Source: Globisporangium splendens
Lineage: Eukaryota > Oomycota > Peronosporomycetes > Pythiales > Pythiaceae
DNA length: 64,000 nucleotides
Direction of reading: 5' to 3'
Assembly: GCA_006386115.1 (NCBI GenBank)
Contig: VFIW01000077.1
Coordinates: 124,001 to 188,000 of the forward strand
Position numbers and translations under genes: made by a program. The notes beneath the pieces are model-generated. The model was given only the letters and a program-made list of their open reading frames with translations, ran no database searches and was not told the DNA's origin. This document shows positions 52,892 to 63,600 of the stretch, piece by piece (position 1 is the stretch's first letter; every line of letters begins with the position of its first letter).

Positions 52892-55800
52892 TCAACAGGT
52901 CTTCTTCTTAGCGACAGCGCGCGGAGTCGGAAGGCCGTAGAACGTGGCACGGCGTTTGAACTCGCGTGGATCGTCGATGAAGAGCTTCGTCGTTCCGTCA
53001 GTAGCCTGCCCATCAGCCAATGTCCCAAGCGTCGTCGCAGCGAGCAAACCTGCCTGGGTACTACAACTCCATGGCGAGAGTCCTGTTGTTTCAGCTTCGT
53101 CGCCTTGCAGTCGTGCCAGTGGAGTCGTATTGCCAAAGATCTGCACACTTAGTTTCTTCCGTTTAGCGGCACTTGGACTGATATGTTTGTCGTAGAACTG
53201 CAGCACGTCGGACGGCTGCAACGTCGTCACGAGTTGCGCCAGTACCTCCTTGCGGTCAAATACGTACTCGTGGTTCGTGATCTCCGTCAGCAAGAACTGG
53301 ACCTCTTCTTCCTGACTTTTCGGCTTCTCTGAGTACTCCTTCACGATCGTTTGGATGTACTTTTGAAACTGCGCAGTGTCCATCGACACGAGAGACGCTC
53401 GAAAGTCGCTCCAGAACGCATCGATGCGCTGCTCCAGGTACTCTGGCGCCGCCACATTGGACTGCAGGATGATCCGGAAAAACTGGATCCCATTCGACCT
53501 CGCAGGAGTCGAGAACACCGTGTACCCAAGCTGCTCCTTTGTGCGCAGCTGGTTAAACAGCGGCTCCTGAGCAATCTGGGAGAAAAGTGCAAGCTTGACG
53601 CGATCAAGGAGGTTCTCTTCGCCGATCTGGTAGACTGAGTCCAGCGCGCAGTTGGTGTTATCAGGATTTGGGTCGAGCTTGCGATAGATGCACTCGACGC
53701 CCTGGGGTAAGTTGATCTGCCGCGCCATCCAGTACCGCTGTGATTCTGCGACTGGCAATGAGAACGGCCGATGGATCTGCTCGATGACCATGTTCGCGAT
53801 TTCGAGAGTGCCTTCTTGAGTGACGTTCCCGTAGAGGAATGCTTCCAGGAAGACTTGCTGAAACGTGCGGTGGCTGTGATTCACCAGCATCGCAAAGGTG
53901 CATTGCCCGACTGCAGCGATTAGTTCGTCGTGGGTCCACGCGATGTCCTGGAGGAAAAATGTGGTTTCGTGCATCGCATGACGAAACGCTTCTTCGAGCT
54001 TCACGTTCTCATACGCCCGGCACGCTGCCTGCTTGACGCGATCGAACGTCTCTTCCTTGATGTGATCGGCAAACGAAGCCATGACCTCCACAATGCGGCG
54101 CACGAGCACAGGCAGCTTCGCACTGTACCCGATCGCACCGAGGTGGATCGTACTGCCCCTGACTGCCAGATCGTAGTGCATCCCAGCCAAAGACGCGTCG
54201 TAGGCGTACTCTGTTAGCTCATCTTGGATGCACATCACGAAGAGGTCCGAGAGCGCGTAGGCTAGCGGGGAGTTGTTCACTAAAGGCGAATGGAATGTCA
54301 GCGCTGCGTGGATCTTTGGCTTCTTGAAATGCACATCGGACTTCATCCACAGGCGGCACATATCGTCATCACGCACAAGCGCCGGGTATTTTTGCTGCTC
54401 ATTGACTTGGCTCTTGTCGACCAGAGCAAAGTCGGACGAGATGAACTCGTTGCGTCCCGGCAAAAAAAGCGCTGGGTTCTTTTCTGGGGTGCTCATTTTT
54501 TGCAGGAATTCGGTACTCAGTGGTGTATCGCGATACTTTGTGCCATACCATTTCTCTTCCGACGTTGCGATCGGTTCCATGGACTTGCAGACTACAAGCA
54601 GCTTCATGTTGGCCGGTGTCATGAGATGGAGGAGTTCCTGGATCTGCTCGCATTCGTACGGGTAGTGCAGCGTGCCCTGGGTCAAAATGTCCTGCTTTGG
54701 GTGCGACTGCATGATGCCTGCGATCGACGACGTGTAGTTGATCGGATGGTGTTTACTTTGGAAGAGGAAATGCATGACGGCGAGGTTCTCCAGCTCTTCA
54801 AACATCCACTTTTCAAACTGAGACTCCGTGAGCAGCTGCAAATACTGGAACAGTGCGAGGAGGACATCCTCCAGATGCGCGATGCCGTCTTCGGTCACGT
54901 CCAGGTTGATCAGAAACAGCGAGAACTCGTCGTGCTCTTCGTCGATGCCTGCACTCAGCGAGTTCACCCACTTGTTCTTCTTCAGATACGACAGCAGCGA
55001 GCCTTGGCCCTCGTGGCCGATCAGGTGCGCGAGCACGGACGTGTGTTGCTGCGTGTATCGCACGCCGCGAACCGGCGGAAGCTGCCACGTGACGCCGACA
55101 ATCTTGAGATCTTTAACGGGGACCACATCGAGTCGCCGCGCCAGATGCTCCTTGTTGAACGGCAGCTCGCCTGCGAACGACGGCTTGGCGCGGCCAGTGT
55201 TGCGGATGTCCGAGAACAGCTCCTGCACCCATCGACTGAGCACGTCCACGTCTTCTTTGCCGTAAACCACGAGCTTCATCATGTTTGCCGAGTAGTATTC
55301 TTCATGGTAGTCCAGCAGCGCTTGGCGAACATCGATACCCTGCTCCTTCGGGGTCACGCTGAGCGTCTGGAGGTTGCCGACGCCGTAGCGGTGGTTCGGG
55401 TGCTTGGGGTTGCCGAGCGCGCGGTGCGCCTGGTTGATGCGCCAGTAGTCGTCCTGCAGGTAGTTGGTGTTCTCCGAGTCGACGGCGTTCATCTCGCGGT
55501 CCGTGGCGCTGGCCGTGAACAGCGGCGCGACGAAGAACTGCGCGAAGCGGTCGAGCGCTTCGTGCAGGTGTGGCGCGCTGACGTCGAAGTAGAAGTTGGT
55601 GTCGCGCGCCGACGTGTACGCGTTGCTGGAGCCGCCGTGCGCGTTCAGGAACGCGCTGTACGAGTTCTCGTCCGGGTACTTGGCCGTTCCCAGGAAGAGC
55701 ATGTGCTCGCAGAAGTGTGCGAGCCCCGGGAGAGCGTCCGGGTCCGAGTGGAACCCCACGAGCACGTCCAGCGCCGCGGACGCCGATTCGGTCGCCGGGT

Positions 55801-55927
55801 CGCTCACCACGAGCGCCTGCAGACCGTTGCACAGCACTAGGTGCCGGTACTGGCGCTCGTCCAGCGGCGACACGTGGATGCCGTCGGGCGTGCGCGCCAC
55901 GCGCAGCTGTGCCTGCATCTTGGGCAT
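52892..55927 (-). CDS. IDE: Insulysin-type M16A zinc metalloprotease
   Basis: Insulin-degrading-enzyme family proteases enclose small peptides in a clamshell chamber and cleave them, usually in the cytosol or peroxisome. The 1011-aa single-exon product has the family's usual length (about 1000). The inverted zinc motif HFCEH lies at 71-75 (His71, catalytic Glu74, His75) and the third ligand Glu152 is in NAVDSENTNYLQDD. GLAHFCEHMLFLGT and GGSSNAYTSARDTNFYF are typical substrate-groove segments. The second half contains RTKEQLGYTVFS, the C-terminal domain motif of insulysins. The start MPKMQAQLRV offers two ATGs nine nt apart. No signal peptide or classic SKL ending is present, so cytosolic location is likely. 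Intact and apparently single-copy. Confidence 0.95.
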   Translation of the reverse strand: MPKMQAQLRVARTPDGIHVSPLDERQYRHLVLCNGLQALVVSDPATESASAALDVLVGFHSDPDALPGLAHFCEHMLFLGTAKYPDENSYSAFLNAHGGSSNAYTSARDTNFYFDVSAPHLHEALDRFAQFFVAPLFTASATDREMNAVDSENTNYLQDDYWRINQAHRALGNPKHPNHRYGVGNLQTLSVTPKEQGIDVRQALLDYHEEYYSANMMKLVVYGKEDVDVLSRWVQELFSDIRNTGRAKPSFAGELPFNKEHLARRLDVVPVKDLKIVGVTWQLPPVRGVRYTQQHTSVLAHLIGHEGQGSLLSYLKKNKWVNSLSAGIDEEHDEFSLFLINLDVTEDGIAHLEDVLLALFQYLQLLTESQFEKWMFEELENLAVMHFLFQSKHHPINYTSSIAGIMQSHPKQDILTQGTLHYPYECEQIQELLHLMTPANMKLLVVCKSMEPIATSEEKWYGTKYRDTPLSTEFLQKMSTPEKNPALFLPGRNEFISSDFALVDKSQVNEQQKYPALVRDDDMCRLWMKSDVHFKKPKIHAALTFHSPLVNNSPLAYALSDLFVMCIQDELTEYAYDASLAGMHYDLAVRGSTIHLGAIGYSAKLPVLVRRIVEVMASFADHIKEETFDRVKQAACRAYENVKLEEAFRHAMHETTFFLQDIAWTHDELIAAVGQCTFAMLVNHSHRTFQQVFLEAFLYGNVTQEGTLEIANMVIEQIHRPFSLPVAESQRYWMARQINLPQGVECIYRKLDPNPDNTNCALDSVYQIGEENLLDRVKLALFSQIAQEPLFNQLRTKEQLGYTVFSTPARSNGIQFFRIILQSNVAAPEYLEQRIDAFWSDFRASLVSMDTAQFQKYIQTIVKEYSEKPKSQEEEVQFLLTEITNHEYVFDRKEVLAQLVTTLQPSDVLQFYDKHISPSAAKRKKLSVQIFGNTTPLARLQGDEAETTGLSPWSCSTQAGLLAATTLGTLADGQATDGTTKLFIDDPREFKRRATFYGLPTPRAVAKKKTC

Positions 55928-56194
55928 AATGCTGATGGGGAAACGACTAGATGACTTGCTTCATTGGTGAGTTGTGATGTCTGGTGTACCAGGAAAACGG
56001 TACACAATCGCAGTGTCATGAGCCAAAATCTCAACCTCTTTATAAGAGATACATCTATTTAACCGGTTAAATATTTGTATTGAAAGAAAAAGAGTAACCA
56101 GTTATATTTTTGAGACTTTGGACAAACAACAAATGTGACAAAATCTTCTCTCCAACATGTATTGAAATGACAGTCGCAGAATACTACAGCAAGT

Positions 56195-59100
56195 CTAAAG
56201 CAAACGATCCAAGTACCCGCCTTCTCTCGCCAACTCGTAAAACGCACCCTTCGGGTTCTGCACCAAATTATTCGCCGAATCAAACTCCACCACATTCCCG
56301 TCGCTCAACACCATAATGCGGTCCGAGTCCAACACGGTCGCCAGACGATGAGCGATCGTCAGCACCGTCGCGTCCTTGAAGTCACGATCGATCATCGTCT
56401 GCAACTTCTTCTCCGTCGCATGGTCGATCGACGCCGTCGCCTCATCCATCACCACAATGCGAGTCTGCGTCAACAACGCACGAGCCATGCACAGCATCTG
56501 ACGCTCGCCCACACTGAAGTTCTCACCATTCTCGCTCAACTCGTACGACAACTGGTTCTCCAACGAACCGATCTGTTCCTTCATCTCGACCTTTTCGAAC
56601 GCCGACCAGATCTCTGCGTCCGTGAACTCATCGAACGGGTCCATGTAGGCACGCAGGGTTCCTTTGAACAAGACTGGCGATTGAGGGATGATCGACAACT
56701 TGGAGCGCAAAGAACGCAGAGGCATGGTCGAGATGTCTTCGCCGTCGATCAGGATACGACCAGCATCCAACTCATTGATTCGGAAGAGTGCCATGGTGAG
56801 ACTGGACTTGCCAGCACCAGTTCGACCGACGATACCGATCTTCTCGTTGTTCTTGATATCGAACGATAGTCCCTTGAGCACAGCTGGAGCACCTTCCTTG
56901 TAGCTGAACACGACGTTTTCAAACTTGATTGAACCTTGGTGAGGCCATTGCGGGGCCGGCTCGATCACCAGAACCTTCTCCGAGCCTTCAGCGGGGATAT
57001 CGGCGTACTCCAAGATGCGTTCAGGACTGACCATCATCATCTCGAACCACGACCAAATTTGCACCAAGTACGAGAGACGAGCATCGACACTGAGGGCGTA
57101 CGTGAATGCCAAACCAACGAGACCAGGTGTGACAAAATCTCGAAGATACACCAGAGAAGACACCACGAGGATGACGACGCCACATCCGAGCAGCTGCATG
57201 CGAACCTGGAACCACTGCCGGCTGACGTTCATCACCAGCCACACCTTGTTGTTCACGTCAATTCGCGCAAAGTTCTCGGCCAGCGACCGCTCCACATACT
57301 CGGGACCAAAGGCTCGAATGAGCGCGACCCCTTCCTCCGACTCGTTGACGTGACTCAGAACTGGCGACGCTGTCGTCTTCATTATTCGCGAGACCTCTCG
57401 AGACGGCCCAAGGAAAAAGTTGGCCACTTTGATGTACATGTAGATAAGCGGGATGATCAAGAAGCCCAAGAAGCTCACTGTATGCACAGCCGTCGCGAGT
57501 TGAAACACCGTGAAGAAGAAAATTGACAAGAAGGAGCCGAATGCGATCGGCAGATTGAAATCGACGGTCGACACGTCGTCCCCGTAACGATTCACGATGC
57601 GACCGATCGGGTTTGCGTCAAAGAACCGCAGCGGAGCATTGAGCAACGCGCGAGTCATCATATCGAATAGCTGTTTCGAGGCGCGGAGACCGACGATAGC
57701 GATCGTGAGCGTGCGAACGAGAACCATCAGCGCAGCACTGGAGCTCAGGATCACGTACACGGTCATGTTGTACTCGGTTTCTTCTTCGTTGTATGCACCA
57801 AGCTTCTGGCCAGTCCAGTTGCTCAACCAAAAGTCGCTGCTCACCTGGGAAACCTGCCACACAATTTGTGTCATGATCAGGAACACGCACACTTTTGCGC
57901 CGCCGATTGCGTTGAAGTAGTTCAGGAACACCGTCTTGGACACGCGGCCTTCACCACGTCCTTCATCACCGACCAAGCGGCCAGCATCGGTCATGGCAGC
58001 TTTGCTTTCCTCGGTTTCGTGTTCATGAGCTTCCTTGATTTTCCGCGGGGACAGCGTTGGCGCGTAGAAACTACGTGGTTTCTCCGGTTCGTATCGGTTT
58101 CCCTTGAGCTCTCCATTTTCAACCAGGATCTTGTAGTTTGCCGCGTCCGAAGCGATGATATCGGGACTGTGGGTCACCAGAACGATCGTCTTGTTCTCCA
58201 GCAAGCCGCAGATGCACTTGCCGAAGATCTCACTCTGCACGACCGCGTCGACAGCAGCGAGCGGTGAGTCCAAGATGAACACATCCGCATCCGAGTAGCA
58301 CGCTCTCGCCAAACTGACGCGCGCTTTCTGGCCGCCAGACAAGTTCACGCCTTTTTGCCCAATCTCCGTCGCGTCGCCGCCCGGGAACTGAGCTAGATCT
58401 GGCAACAATCCACACGCGTCCAGCACCTCCTGGTACTTTTGCTCGTCGTACTCTTTGCCAAACAGGATGTTGTCGCGAATCGTCATGTTCTGGATCCACG
58501 TCTGCTGCGAGTAGTACGCGACACGACCTCGAACGAACACACTTCCCGAGATTTTCTCCATTTCGCCCAGCAGAGCGGAGCAGAACGAGGATTTGCCGCC
58601 ACCTACAACGCCATGAATCACGACCAGGTCACCTTTCTTTATCGTCACGTTCACGTTCTTGAGAAGCGGAGTATCCTTGGTCCAGCCAAACGAACCGTTC
58701 TCAATCGCGACGACGACGTCTTCTGGTTGCGAAGGATCATCTCGGATCACGTTTGCCGGATCGTACTCATGTAGCTCCAAGAACTCGGCCATGCGTGTGA
58801 GCGAGACCTGGGCTTGAATCAGCGTCTGGATCACGTTCGGCAGGTCTCGGAGAGGATCTCGGATGGCGTTGAACAGCGCGATGGCCGTGAACACCTTTGC
58901 CGCCGTCAGGATTTGGTCCATGACGAGCGAGTACACCGCAAACGAGACCATGGACACGAAAATGGGCGACGCCCACAGCACGAAGATCGACGCTGAGATC
59001 AGGTAGAGGTACCTGGCGACAGCTTCCAGCTCGAAAACGCGAAGGACACGGATCTTTTCTGCAAATTGGCCCTCCCACGCGTTGAACTTGACGATCTGGA

Positions 59101-59983
59101 TTGCGCCGAACGCCTCCTTGATGGTCCTCATTCGCGCATCCTTGCGTGCCATGATGTCCTTGAACGAGCCGCCAATGGCGATCGCGATGAAAAAGCTGAT
59201 TAGCATGGAAGACCCGATGACCGTGAGTCCAGCAAACGCTGCGAGTCCAATCACGTCGTACAGCATGTACACGACGACGATGATCTGCAGCGGCAGAATC
59301 CAGAGGCTGTTGATCTGGAACGCCGCCATCAAGATGTTGTTCACGTCCGACGTGTACAAGTTGGAGATGTCGACGGCGCGGACGTCGTTCTTGCTCTGCG
59401 TACTTCGCCGGATCGCCTTGCGGAAGAGCAGCGACTTGAGCGCGACGGTCATGCGGATCGCGACCAGCTGCAGGTAGAAGCTCATTTGCGCCGACACGAT
59501 TGCATTCAGGATGCGCGAAGCGAAGAACGTGCCAAGCCACAGCACCAAATCCTCGACGTCGATCTCGGGCGCCGTGAACGCGTCGATCACGTGGTGCAGC
59601 ACCGCGGGCGCAAACACTGCACAGCCTGCCGAGAATAGTGCCGCGAGCCCGCACAACAGGAACGGGAAGCCGTACGCCGCCGCCATGGCGCGCGGGATCG
59701 AGCCATTGTGCTTGACGAACTGCGCGTTGTACGTCTCGAACGCCGCGAGCGACGTGTTGGCGCCCTCGAGCTCCCACATGTCATCCACGCGCAGCTGCCG
59801 CTCGTTGCCCACCTGCATCAGCGGGTTGATGTACGAGAAGAGCATGCGCGAGAGGAACGACGCATCGCGCGGTCCGACCCCGACCGCAGGCGTCTTGGAG
59901 CTGTTGGCATCGGTCTGCACGGCGCCGTAGCGCGGCGGTGTGGCCGCCGACGTCTTAGGCGGCTGCAGCGGTGCGCCACTCAT
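56195..59983 (-). CDS. ABCC-F: MRP-type ABC transporter, intact
   Basis: The 1262-aa product begins MSGAPLQPPKTSAATPP. NBD1 has Walker A GVVGGGKSS (~458), LSGGQKAR and FILDSPLAAVD; NBD2 has Walker A GRTGAGKSS (~1053). Its NBD2 tract shares private synonymous variants with ABCC-G (ggtgctccagctgtg, ctatcgttcgatatc, ggtgctggcaagtcc), unlike copies A-E. Upstream of the tract it has diverged from G (GSEKVLVIEPAPQWPHQ). Near the end it reads PKGAFYEL where all others have PKGVFYEL. A good core promoter lies just upstream. Confidence 0.94.
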   Translation of the reverse strand: MSGAPLQPPKTSAATPPRYGAVQTDANSSKTPAVGVGPRDASFLSRMLFSYINPLMQVGNERQLRVDDMWELEGANTSLAAFETYNAQFVKHNGSIPRAMAAAYGFPFLLCGLAALFSAGCAVFAPAVLHHVIDAFTAPEIDVEDLVLWLGTFFASRILNAIVSAQMSFYLQLVAIRMTVALKSLLFRKAIRRSTQSKNDVRAVDISNLYTSDVNNILMAAFQINSLWILPLQIIVVVYMLYDVIGLAAFAGLTVIGSSMLISFFIAIAIGGSFKDIMARKDARMRTIKEAFGAIQIVKFNAWEGQFAEKIRVLRVFELEAVARYLYLISASIFVLWASPIFVSMVSFAVYSLVMDQILTAAKVFTAIALFNAIRDPLRDLPNVIQTLIQAQVSLTRMAEFLELHEYDPANVIRDDPSQPEDVVVAIENGSFGWTKDTPLLKNVNVTIKKGDLVVIHGVVGGGKSSFCSALLGEMEKISGSVFVRGRVAYYSQQTWIQNMTIRDNILFGKEYDEQKYQEVLDACGLLPDLAQFPGGDATEIGQKGVNLSGGQKARVSLARACYSDADVFILDSPLAAVDAVVQSEIFGKCICGLLENKTIVLVTHSPDIIASDAANYKILVENGELKGNRYEPEKPRSFYAPTLSPRKIKEAHEHETEESKAAMTDAGRLVGDEGRGEGRVSKTVFLNYFNAIGGAKVCVFLIMTQIVWQVSQVSSDFWLSNWTGQKLGAYNEEETEYNMTVYVILSSSAALMVLVRTLTIAIVGLRASKQLFDMMTRALLNAPLRFFDANPIGRIVNRYGDDVSTVDFNLPIAFGSFLSIFFFTVFQLATAVHTVSFLGFLIIPLIYMYIKVANFFLGPSREVSRIMKTTASPVLSHVNESEEGVALIRAFGPEYVERSLAENFARIDVNNKVWLVMNVSRQWFQVRMQLLGCGVVILVVSSLVYLRDFVTPGLVGLAFTYALSVDARLSYLVQIWSWFEMMMVSPERILEYADIPAEGSEKVLVIEPAPQWPHQGSIKFENVVFSYKEGAPAVLKGLSFDIKNNEKIGIVGRTGAGKSSLTMALFRINELDAGRILIDGEDISTMPLRSLRSKLSIIPQSPVLFKGTLRAYMDPFDEFTDAEIWSAFEKVEMKEQIGSLENQLSYELSENGENFSVGERQMLCMARALLTQTRIVVMDEATASIDHATEKKLQTMIDRDFKDATVLTIAHRLATVLDSDRIMVLSDGNVVEFDSANNLVQNPKGAFYELAREGGYLDRLL

Positions 59984-60020
59984 TCGCTGGCTGGTGAGGT
60001 GGCGCTTGCTCTTGATGGCG

Positions 60021-60037
60021 CAAATGCGATAATGAGC
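60021..60037 (-). promoter_or_regulatory. Inr/FPR core promoter of ABCC-F
   Basis: GCTCATTATCGCATTTG on the minus strand is an almost perfect match to the oomycete initiator-plus-flank pattern, 38-54 nt before the ATG. Confidence 0.65.
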
Positions 60038-60678
60038 TCATCCCGAGTTGCTGCCACCTCTCCCCAAACGGATGCACATGCACATGCAGCTGCCTATTTG
60101 TAGCCAATTATGATTGTGTATTCCATATTTTAGCCAATAATATGGACTATTAGTTGTCATTTTAGTCCATTGTATGACTGTTTTGGCCAATCATTAATCC
60201 CTCCACCGATTGCACATCAAACGAAGGTTGATGCCGTGATACGTCCGGCTCTCTGAAGTGTCATTTGACACGCGACTATCACTCTGCTGCGACATAAAAG
60301 TACAGTACGACGGCATGTAGCCATTCGTTCAGAACGAAGGGGCACACAGTGCATTCCAGTGGAGAGCGTCGTGACAGGGTAGCAGAATGCAGCACGTTGC
60401 GCGCCAGAGTTCCACGTCACGGCAGCTAGCAAAGCCCCCAATAAGCTCCACGGAGCGTTGATGACATTGCATGGGACAACAAGATCACACATCGAAGACT
60501 TTCACACAATACACAGCATTATCAAGTTAATTCCAAACAACGTATGTCACATTGAGTGATGGTATTTGTTGACGAATCGTTTCGTGCGGCACACTCAAGA
60601 TCTCGTCAAGTACCCAACACGTGACATTGAAACAGCATGCAGCAAGAGCAATGGCGCTTCCGCACTCAACACATGACA
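60038..60678. other. Gap ABCC-G 3' end / ABCC-F 5' end, with CCAAT motifs
   Basis: Three CCAAT sequences (TAGCCAAT at 60101 and 60131, TTGGCCAAT near 60183) lie 120-210 nt upstream of ABCC-F and resemble CCAAT boxes. The last ~35 nt before 60679 are shared with the ABCC fragment near 42.7 kb. No gene seen. Confidence 0.4.
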
Positions 60679-63600
60679 CTAAAGCAAACGATCCAAGTAC
60701 CCGCCTTCTCTCGCCAACTCGTAAAACACACCCTTCGGGTTCTGCACCAAATTATTCGCCGAATCAAACTCCACCACATTCCCGTCGCTCAACACCATAA
60801 TGCGGTCCGAGTCCAACACGGTCGCCAGACGATGAGCGATCGTCAGCACCGTCGCGTCCTTGAAGTCACGATCGATCATCGTCTGCAACTTCTTCTCCGT
60901 CGCATGGTCGATCGACGCCGTCGCCTCATCCATCACCACAATGCGAGTCTGCGTCAACAACGCACGAGCCATGCACAGCATCTGACGCTCGCCCACACTG
61001 AAGTTCTCACCATTCTCGCTCAACTCGTACGACAACTGGTTCTCCAACGAACCGATCTGTTCCTTCATCTCGACCTTTTCGAACGCCGACCAGATCTCTG
61101 CGTCCGTGAACTCATCGAACGGGTCCATGTAGGCACGCAGGGTTCCTTTGAACAAGACTGGCGATTGAGGGATGATCGACAACTTGGAGCGCAAAGAACG
61201 CAGAGGCATGGTCGAGATGTCTTCGCCGTCGATCAGGATACGACCAGCATCCAACTCATTGATTCGGAAGAGTGCCATGGTGAGACTGGACTTGCCAGCA
61301 CCAGTTCGACCGACGATACCGATCTTCTCGTTGTTCTTGATATCGAACGATAGTCCCTTGAGCACAGCTGGAGCACCTTCCTTGTAGCTGAACACGACAT
61401 TCTCGAATTTGATAGTCCCGTGTTGTGGCCACTCGAGCGAAGGTTCGATCACCAGTGGTTGCTTGGATCCTTCAGCTGGGACCGTGACGTACTCCAAGAT
61501 GCGTTCGGGACTGACCATCTCGATTTCAACCCACGACCAAGCCTGAACGAGTGTCGAGAGGCGCCCGTCAACACCAAGTGCATAGCTGAACGCAAGTCCC
61601 ACGAGGCCAGGCGAGAGGAAATCACGGAGATATACGAGCGACGACACAACTACGACCACGACGCCACAGCCAAGCAACTGCATGCGCAATTGAAACCACT
61701 GTCGGACGACGTTGAGAACGAACCGAACCTTGTTGTTCTCGTCGACACGGCGAAAGTTTTCAGCAAATGCGCGCTCAATGTACTCAGAACCGAACGCGCG
61801 AATGATCGCGACGCCTTCCTCAGATTCGCTCACATGGCTCAAGACCGGTGACGCGGTGGTTTTCATGAGGCGTGAAACCTCCCGGGAGGGAGCGAGGTAA
61901 AACTGCACCACGTTGATATAAATGAAGATGAGAGGGAGGATCAAAAAGCCCAGATAGCTCACCATGTACACAGCCGTCGCGAGCTGGAAGACCGTGAAGA
62001 ACAATCTCACAGAGAGCGAGCCAAACGAGAACTGGAGATCAAAGTCGATCACCGACACGTCGTCGCTGAAGCGATTTACAATCCTACCGATTGGATTCAT
62101 GTCAAAGAAGCGCAGTGGAGCCTTCAACAGCGCGCTTGTCATGCGGTCAAAGAAGTGGCGCGAGGCGTGGAGGCCGCCGATCGCAACGACTATCGTTCGT
62201 GCGAGCACCATCAGCGCACTGCCGCCGCTCAGAAGGGCGTAGATCGTCATGTTGTACTCGGTCGCGCCAATGTTGAGAGCCGCATTCTTTTGGCCCGTCC
62301 AGTGGCTTAGCCACAAGTCGCTGCCGATCTGGAGACTTTGCCACAACGTCTGTACGAGTACGAGGAGAAAACAGACCTTCCAGCCACCTGCCGCATTGAT
62401 GTATTCCAGAAACACTCGCTTCGACACCCGGCCGTCTACCCGCACCTCGTCGTCGACCAAGCGTCCAGCGTCGGTCTTGGCAGCCTTACCGGCTAGATCA
62501 GTTTCGAGCGCGTACGCTGCCTCTTTCACCACACTGCAAGAGGAAGGATTCGATAGTGCGTAACTACTGCGAGGGTTGACGACGTTGTGTCTCTCGCCAG
62601 TCAATTGCCCGTTGTCCACGAGAACCTTGTAGTTGACAGCATCCGACGCGATGATATCGGGACTGTGGGTCACTAGAACGACCGTTTTGTCAGCCAACAG
62701 ACCGCAGATGCATTTCTTGAAGATCTCACTCTGCACCACAGCATCGACAGCCGCTAGTGGGGAATCCAAAATGAAGACGTCGGCATCCGAGTAGCACGCT
62801 CTTGCGAGACCCACGCGCGCTTTCTGACCGCCAGACAAGTTGATTCCTTTTTGGCCGATCTCGGTCGCATCGCCACCAGGGAACTCGGCTAGATCCGGGA
62901 ATAGACCACACGCATCAAGCACTTTTTGGTATCTCTCGTGGTTGTAGCTGTTGCCAAACAAGATGTTCTCGCGAATCGTCATGTTCTGAATCCACGTCTG
63001 CTGCGAGTAGTACGCGACACGGCCGCGCACGAATACACACCCCGAGATCTTGTCCATTTCACCGAGAAGAGCTGAGCAAAGCGACGATTTACCCGCCCCG
63101 ACGGCACCATGAACTACGACCAAGTCGCCATTTTCAACTTCCAAGTTCACATTTCTCAAGATTGGAGTGTCTTTGCTCCATCCGAAGCTGCCATTTTCAA
63201 CCGTGATAGCAGTGCCGTAGGGCTTACCTGGCTCTTCCGAGCGCGCGATGTTTTTCGTGTCGTACTCGTCCAGCTCAAGGTACTCCCGCATGCGAGTGAG
63301 CGACACCTTCGCCCGGATGCACGTTTGAATGACGCCTGGGAAGTCGCGCAATGGGTCGCGAATCGCATTGAACAGCGCAATGGCCGTAAACACTTTTGCA
63401 GCTGTCAGCGCCTGATCCATCACGAGTGCATACACGGCAAACGACACGATCGACACGAAAATTGGCGACGTCCACAGAATGAACACCGACGCCGAGACCC
63501 AATAGAGTAACTTGACGAGCGCCGATAGTTCCAGTTTTCGCTGTCGTTGAATTTTGTCGGCGAATTGACTCTCCCACGCGTTGAGCTTGACGATCTGGAT

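Noticed and set aside
54290..55840. 516-codon plus-strand frame opposite the insulysin gene
   Set aside because: It is Val/Arg/His-rich antisense to a gene with clear M16 motifs and has no motif of its own.
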